From: Candidatus Sumerlaeota bacterium
GTDB lineage: Bacteria; Sumerlaeota; Sumerlaeia; JADFCT01
Reading direction: 5' to 3'
DNA length: 20,988 bases
Assembly (NCBI GenBank): GCA_026398575.1
Contig: JAPLSP010000665.1
Span: 1-20,988, forward strand
Shown here piece after piece: positions 20,948 through 20,988 of this stretch (positions are counted from its first letter, which is position 1; every line of letters begins with the position of its first letter). The notes under the pieces were generated by a model. It did no database searches. It saw only the letters and a program-made list of their open reading frames with translations, and was not told where the DNA came from. Position numbers and translations under genes: made by a program.

Positions 20948-20988
20948 ATGACGGAACAAATCACCGAGCACTACCTGCTGCAGCTGAC
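20948..20988 (+). CDS. Start of a plus-strand gene, possibly a transposase (right edge)
   Basis: An ATG at 20948 opens a frame (MTEQITEHYLLQL) that runs off the right edge after 13 codons. This opening resembles the N-terminus of ISL3-type transposases, which begin with a short helix before 'LGL' and a zinc-ribbon. Only 41 bases are visible, so this is weak. No Shine-Dalgarno motif is obvious. The position, just beyond the point where the toxin remnant is cut (around 20911), fits an insertion sequence whose left end lies between 20905 and 20947. Confidence 0.3.
   Translation, partial: MTEQITEHYLLQL

Overview
The window is about 21 kb of GC-rich bacterial DNA dominated by one strand. Almost all substantial genes lie on the minus strand, and nearly all carry a signal peptide. 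The mix is a GH28 protein, a GH43-like propeller, a PmoA-type DUF6807 protein, a GH97, a GH10 xylanase, a large TIM-barrel glycosidase-like protein, a FAD_oxidored fusion, an aldo/keto reductase and a uroporphyrinogen-decarboxylase-like remnant. This is typical of polysaccharide-degrading members of Planctomycetota, Lentisphaerota, Verrucomicrobiota or nearby candidate phyla such as Sumerlaeota and Hydrogenedentota. No rRNA or housekeeping marker is present, so the phylum is an inference from gene content and repeat style.

Layout, left to right. 1-1163 is a GH28 protein running off the left edge. 1244-1657 is a small PH-like protein. 1742-2824 is a GH43-like propeller, 2951-4063 a PmoA-like protein with a basic tail, 4225-5664 a secreted alpha/beta hydrolase, and 5894-7858 a GH97. 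A lower-GC island on the plus strand (8038-9024) holds a broken VapC-like PIN toxin gene, a small partner and a membrane protein. On the minus strand follow a 1150-residue double-FAD protein (9037-12489), a PepSY-like repeat protein (12752-13690), an aldo/keto reductase (13821-14834), a large glycosidase-like protein (15123-17762) and a GH10 xylanase (18125-19297). The right end (19450-20988) is a debris zone: a URO-D-like gene fragment, several palindromic dispersed repeats, an AT-rich orphan immunity-type gene preceded by the C-terminal tail of a polymorphic toxin, and the start of a plus-strand gene that may be a transposase.

The glycoside hydrolases, hydrolase, oxidoreductases and DUF6807 protein read as a saccharolytic locus. 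Exported enzymes would attack xylan (GH10), pectin-like chains (GH28) and side chains or oligosaccharides (GH43-like, GH97, the large TIM-barrel protein), and redox enzymes may process the released sugars. No transporter, SusC/D pair or regulator is visible. Gaps between genes (80-290 bp) often hold dispersed repeats, so the locus looks like a loose run of separately transcribed genes rather than one tight operon.

The clearest unusual observation is at the right end. A 118-bp near-perfect palindrome (20731-20848) splits a toxin C-terminal reading frame, and removing exactly this element on paper rejoins the frame. The window also holds fossils of two VapBC-type systems and at least five structurally different dispersed palindromic repeats.
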